Below, piece by piece: positions 59,532 through 64,000 of a stretch of DNA of 64,000 bases (position 1 is its first letter; every line of letters begins with the position of its first letter). The translations under genes were made by a program, and so were the position numbers. The stretch spans positions 74,738 to 138,737 of the forward strand of contig JBBHKE010000473.1 in assembly GCA_037447655.1 (NCBI GenBank), read 5' to 3'. Source of the stretch: Zygnema cylindricum. Its lineage: Eukaryota > Streptophyta > Zygnematophyceae > Zygnematales > Zygnemataceae. The notes below the pieces were generated by a model, which did no database searches, was not told the DNA's origin, and saw only the letters and a list, made by a program, of their open reading frames with translations.

Positions 59532-59539
59532 GATTATTG

Positions 59540-60092
59540 AATATCGAGACGCATTTTTTTACCTGTATCGAATAGTGTCATTTTAATCTCGATATGAAAC
59601 TCTGGTTATGTTCAAAAATGAGCAAAAACAAAGGGTAACGCTATATGCAGTTAACTTATATAATCTGTGTATAATATGTATACTATACGGTATAAAACTC
59701 CTAGAGTGTGGGGCCACTCCATATAGAGTTTCCATATGTTTTCGCACATTTGAACCCTGGTATAACAAAAACTGGATAAGACAATAAGGCACATGCAGAC
59801 TGTCGTCCACTCCTGCTGCAGATTATTACAGGTTCGAATCTGTGCAACATTGGCATGGAAAGGGGAATCTTTCAGGACGCATCTTTTGATGGGCCCAAAC
59901 TCAATGCTCGTTTACTTTTCGTTTTCGAGTGAACCGGATTGCTGAGTGAAGTGAAGTTCACTCTAGATATAAATCCCTGCCAGTTGGGATTGTAAGTTTT
60001 TCTGTTACCTTTCTAGCATTTCCTATTAACTTGGCTGTCTGACTTCCAGGTCGGTTTGTGACTATGAGTGAGAAAAGGAATGCCTTTTTGCG
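59540..60092. promoter_or_regulatory. Upstream region and leader of the DUF212 gene
   Basis: Contains a terminus-like TTTTCGCACATTTGAACCC near 59738-59756 and, near 60040-60050, a pyrimidine-rich TGTCTGACTTCCAG that could be a leader-intron acceptor. A short upstream reading frame (60064-60096) ends overlapping the main start. Confidence 0.45.
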
Positions 60093-60096
60093 ATGA
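60064..60096 (+). CDS. Upstream ORF overlapping the DUF212 start codon
   Basis: ATG at 60064 encodes MSEKRNAFLR and stops at TGA 60094-60096. The main ATG (60093-60095) overlaps that stop as ATGA. If both are in the mature 5' leader, this layout would let ribosomes reinitiate or be limited at the main start. Use in vivo is unproven. Confidence 0.4.
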   Translation: MSEKRNAFLR

Positions 60097-62481
60097 CTTC
60101 AATTGCAGCTTCCCTTCTAAATAGAACGGCCATGGATGTCAATTTCTCTTCACCACAATTAGCTGGCATATTGCATTCCATCAAAGGAAAGGAGAAAATA
60201 AGCTGTTCCTTAGGGCATTTGGAATCTCAAACGCCTTTTGCAAAGAAGTATTCATGCCAGATTTCTAGGAATAGAAGTTTCCGAACTGCAGAGGGCTCAT
60301 TGCGGCTGAGAATCAGGTTAGCCAGTGACAGGAACGATGGAGTGAAGACATTTTGGAAACGTAAATCCGAAACTGTTACTTGCTGTTCCAGTTCTAACAG
60401 TAGCCCTAACTCTCAAGCAGCTCCATTCTTGGATTCATTCATCACTTGGATTAAAACTGTTGTCTTACATGTCTGTAGCAGATGGAGCTGTCAGCTTCTC
60501 GTGGTAAAAATGATAAAAGCAAAGTAGAAGCGGTCAGTGAAGTAAATATGCTTTCTGATAGACAGACTGATAGTCAGAGAAAAGAATTGGATAACCTATC
60601 CAATTTGCGGCAAGTCTTGGCGTTTTTCAGCAGCTGTAACAGCTGTGGCGTGAGAGAGATTCATGGACAGCCATTGCTACAGCAAGGAGGACTAGGTCTT
60701 GCGCTTGGCCTCCTTTCAGTCACTCTTTCAGGACCTGCTGTAGCGCAGGTTCAGTTAAAGGACATAATGGTCAACCTTCGTGGAAATCCTACATTCATGT
60801 CAGCACTTATCGCATGGACTATTGCTCAAGGCCTGAAGGTGCAATCCGAGCACCACTTTTCTACAGCTCTTACTTTTCTCCTCGTATAAAACTTGCACAT
60901 AAGTGGAACGGTAGTAAAGTGTTGTCGCAATTGCTTGCAACTGTGTTGTTATTTTGACAATTGTCCTGAAAGTTGCACAAGTTTTCATGTTTCATTGCTA
61001 CGTTTTTGGCTTTCGCGTTTGGTCAAGAGCTGGCATCATGAATTCGGGCAGTTGAATGTACAAGGGAGAGTTTAACAGAAGCCGTTTTAATGTAGGAGGC
61101 CATTATGCTTCATAAAAGTTAGTTACTGCTTGTTACAATTTATCAAGGTGCATGTGAAGCTGATAGGCCTCCACTTGTTTTTTTCATACTTACAGTGTCA
61201 TTATTAAGCCCGTCCGGTTACTGGAATCTCATAAATCTTCCAGATACTTGTTGGAGGTATTAGAAGCCATGCCAATACATGAATTTAAAAATGCTATTTT
61301 TTGTTCAATCCTTTATGATGCTTTCATGGTTTTTGTTTTTTTTCTTCTTGCTTTTCCTCTTTTAATGTTTGATGAATGTTGCTTGAAACATATGCAGCAG
61401 TAGAATTAGAAGATATCGAACCACTTGTGATTTTGCAGGTGTTTGTTTTCTCGAACAATCTCTCTAATCAATTTCCCTCTCCCATGGGAGGCAGGCTATA
61501 TACCTTAAAAGCTTTGTTTTTTATCGGCGCTTCTTTGGAAGCCCTTGCATTAACAAAGAAGCAGCAGTTTTTAATGGTCTTTCCTGTGTCTATTGCCACA
61601 ACGTTTTTTTATGATTGTGTTGTTTTTTTAGCAGTTTTACACATCAGTCATTTGGCTTGAGCTTTTGGCTGCCTTACTTCCATTGAAGGAAGGTTTATGT
61701 CTGTGAAAACGGAACTTGGGAAGGGTTGAGAAGAGGCAGTGATGCGACTGTCAATGTGATAGGATAAGATTTGTAAGAGTTATAAGCAAGTATTTGTAAT
61801 TCTGATCCCGGCAATTATTTTACCGAGTTTTAAAAGAAAACATTTTTCTGGCTTGCTTTCTTTTTCAAGCACCCCTTGATTATTGCTGTATTCATTCGCA
61901 CACTCATTTTGCTTATTTGGAATTGCATCTGCAGGTCTTTACAACTTATGCTTTGGAACGCAGGTTTGACTTGAAGATGGTCATGGCTTCTGGAGGCATG
62001 CCTTCCTCACACTCAGCTCTGGTTATTGCTTTAACTGCATCAGTGGCGCTCCTTCACGGCTTCAGTGGACCTCTCTTCCCTGTGTGCCTTGGCTTCAGTC
62101 TCATTGTCATGTATGATGCGACTGGCGTCCGTTACCATGCAGGCATGCAAGCAGAAGTATGTTCTTTTCTCTCCTTGATTCTAATGTATAGTGAAATTGC
62201 ATTGCTTCAGTGCGAACAAAAATGAAAATCTCAAGGTGTTAACAGGCAGTTTATTGAATTCAACCAAGGGGATTATTTTTCTAAGTGGATTTTGCCTCTG
62301 TTGAAATGTGCAGGTTCTTAATGTGATAGTCGCTGACTTGTTTCAAGGGCATCCAGTGAGCGAGAAAAAGCTCAAGGAGCTACTGGGACACACACCCTCC
62401 CAAGTTGGGGCAGGAGCCTTGCTTGGGGCCGTTGTTGCCTATTTATATTCCACCAGCAGCTGGGCTGCTGTTGCAGCATAA
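60093..62481 (+). CDS. Plastid-type DUF212 (divergent PAP2 family) membrane protein
   Basis: Supported exons: first exon from 60093 (3' end unresolved, between about 60316 and 60470), then about 60479-60838, 61935-62156 and 62314-62481. The last three join in phase. The N-terminal part is Ser/Arg/Lys-rich (MTSIAASLLNRTAMDV), consistent with a plastid transit peptide. The domain proper has NPTFMSALIAWTIAQGLK, YALERRFDLKMVMASGGMPS with SHSALV, LFPVCLGFSLIVMYDATGVR, HAGMQAEVLN and KLKELLGHTPSQVGAGALLG, all hallmarks of the plant acid-phosphatase/haloperoxidase-related DUF212 proteins. Several membrane helices are evident. Enzyme activity of the family is unproven. The reading frame changes between the first and second exon: a stop lies just before 60479 in the second frame, so an intron (possibly GTGAAG at 60342 to TAG at 60478) or a sequencing indel is required. 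Confidence 0.87.
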
Positions 62482-63742
62482 GGTAATTGACATGTGGTAT
62501 ATCCAGCTGTGGCCTTTGGATCCTTCGGCAATTGTTATTGGAGGAAATTTACAAGGAAGAGGTACTTGTTTTTTAACTGGCCTGTCTGGAGCACATACAG
62601 GTCAAACATATGAAAAGGATTTTAGTTAACATTATAGTCATTTTTTAGATCATCTGCCATGTGCAGTGTGCAACAGTTTTTCCACCTAGCTTTAGACCAT
62701 TACACTTCAGTTTAGTCCATAGTCGTTCAATCTGTTGTCATGATGTCGATTCGATTTTCCGATCTGTTGTCATGACTCCATGATCACTGATGTTTCTAGG
62801 CAACTAGGCAGTTTAGAATGCACAGTACCTTGCCACAGATTGGAGAGTGGAGAGCATTTGTAACCTCGACTGTCAAAAGGGCTTAGGATTGAAGTTTTTC
62901 GACGAGGCATAAGAATTGTTGTCACCTCAATGAATCAAGGGCTTCACGCATGAAGTCAATTGTCTTTGGAACATATTCGGGAGCTTGTATGATGATGCTT
63001 TTTAACACTTCTAAAAACACACTATGTAGTTGTTGGTGATGGTTACGATATTTTTCTGTCAGTTATTTTGGTGCTAGACCTCGCTTTTCTCATAGGTCGA
63101 TTGACATACGGTAGCCAAGTTCTACCCACTAAAGTGTATGAATGTGGAATATTTTGCATAAATTATACTCTAAACTTTTCTCTTGTGTGAAATGTAGGAG
63201 ATGATGCTGGTTGTCCAGTGAGTTCAAAAACATGTGTGGGGAAGCTGTTTCATCAATAACTTCAGCTTTTGCAGTCCCACATCTTTAAAATGTCTACCAG
63301 AGTCATGGCTTCTGTACATGTAATCCTTTAAGACCATGTGAACAATTACTAGGAATGGTAAGCGATGAATAATCATTTCATTGCATGCTTCCAGCTACCA
63401 ACTTTGTAGGCAAACATATTGATACACATTGTGACAAACAGGCGGTACTTTATTTGTTTGTTTCTTGCACCTTATTGAAAAGAGAGATAATGTCAACTAT
63501 CAAAGATGATTGGACCCGGCACACTACACCATTAAATGTTATCAGAGTACATAATTTATCAGCTTGGGGTTTATATTAATGATATTATTTGTAATTCGTG
63601 AACAAGATTTGTAAAGACAGTGTGATGGTAAACCATCTGAGGACACGGGAACGAAAAATATAATCAGACATGAAACTAAACCAGTATCTCTACCGTCATC
63701 ATAATAAAATCATCCATGGCATCGCGATTTGTACAATCACTA
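62482..63742 (+). other. 3' flank of the DUF212 gene, no further gene seen
   Basis: Probably 3' UTR followed by intergenic DNA. I see no conserved coding block on either strand and no clear single poly(A) signal to fix the transcript end. Confidence 0.5.
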
Positions 63743-63954
63743 CACCGTGTATCGCTATCAATGTAAATAAATCTATAGTCACTTAAACCATCTTTTCTCC
63801 GTACACACTTGTACGATTTTCACATGGAGACTGCCGACGGGAAGGTGGGAATCTTGGCTTTCAATTGCAACCGTCATACCCAGAATCCCATAAGAGTGTA
63901 CGGAAAAATGTGTTAAACGGCCAAAAAAATATTAACACTAATAGCGATACACTG
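63743..63954. mobile_element. TA-flanked MITE (212 bp)
   Basis: Left CACCGTGTATCGCTATCAATG after TA (63741-63742); right AACACTAATAGCGATACACTG before TA. The terminal repeat is well kept; the interior is distinct from the CCACGTCC core subtype. Confidence 0.8.
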
Positions 63955-64000
63955 TATTCTCCCTAGAAGTGTCAAGTGCGGCCACACGAACACCCCCAGC

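Overview
This is a nuclear genomic window from a eukaryote of the green plant lineage. Every gene is split into many short exons by GT-AG introns, and the proteins look plant-type: a plant-style WEE1 kinase, a plastid-type TVP38/VTT membrane protein, a plastid-type DUF212 protein and an eIF2B gamma subunit whose recognisable blocks follow the land-plant order. An early-branching streptophyte or other green alga is my best guess; species is not decidable from the sequence. I saw no prokaryotic gene organisation, rRNA, tRNA, CRISPR array or retroelement polymerase.

Layout. Six genes can be built exon by exon with matching phases. (1) Plus strand 3791-10527: plastid VTT/DedA-like membrane protein, 7 exons. 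(2) Minus strand 16882-11758: WEE1 kinase, 10 exons found, extreme N-terminus unresolved, convergent with gene 1. (3) Minus strand 34949-24192: eIF2B gamma, 13 exons, introns full of purine/pyrimidine repeats. (4) Minus strand 43373-38058: a SET-domain protein of the Rubisco-LSMT/SETD type with a secretory signal peptide, 5 exons. (5) Minus strand 57159-49746: an unrecognised protein with adaptor-binding DPF/DFxxF-like motifs and a C-terminal TPR unit, 5 exons, one intron apparently GC-AG. (6) Plus strand 60093-62481: plastid DUF212 (divergent PAP2-like) protein, with one unresolved junction. The genes do not form a pathway; this is ordinary eukaryotic gene order.

The rest is dominated by non-autonomous DNA transposons and simple repeats. 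One TA-flanked MITE family (terminal motif near CACCGCGAATCGTTATTAGCG) occurs about fifteen times, in introns and between genes, with nested insertions at 862-1961 and 43550-45868. Three hAT-like elements have perfect 8-bp target duplications (17784-18266, 18313-18611, 58692-59531). A Harbinger-like pair (46424-47157, 47161-47850) carries a near-perfect central hairpin whose two arms have changed together between the copies. 19085-21910 is an extremely AT-rich island.

Most worth following up: the covarying hairpin, the tandem decoy 3' splice sites and duplicated splice-site segments inside the eIF2B gamma gene, the likely GC-AG intron, the secreted SET protein, and the spread of GGGAGA-type repeats into coding exons of three genes.
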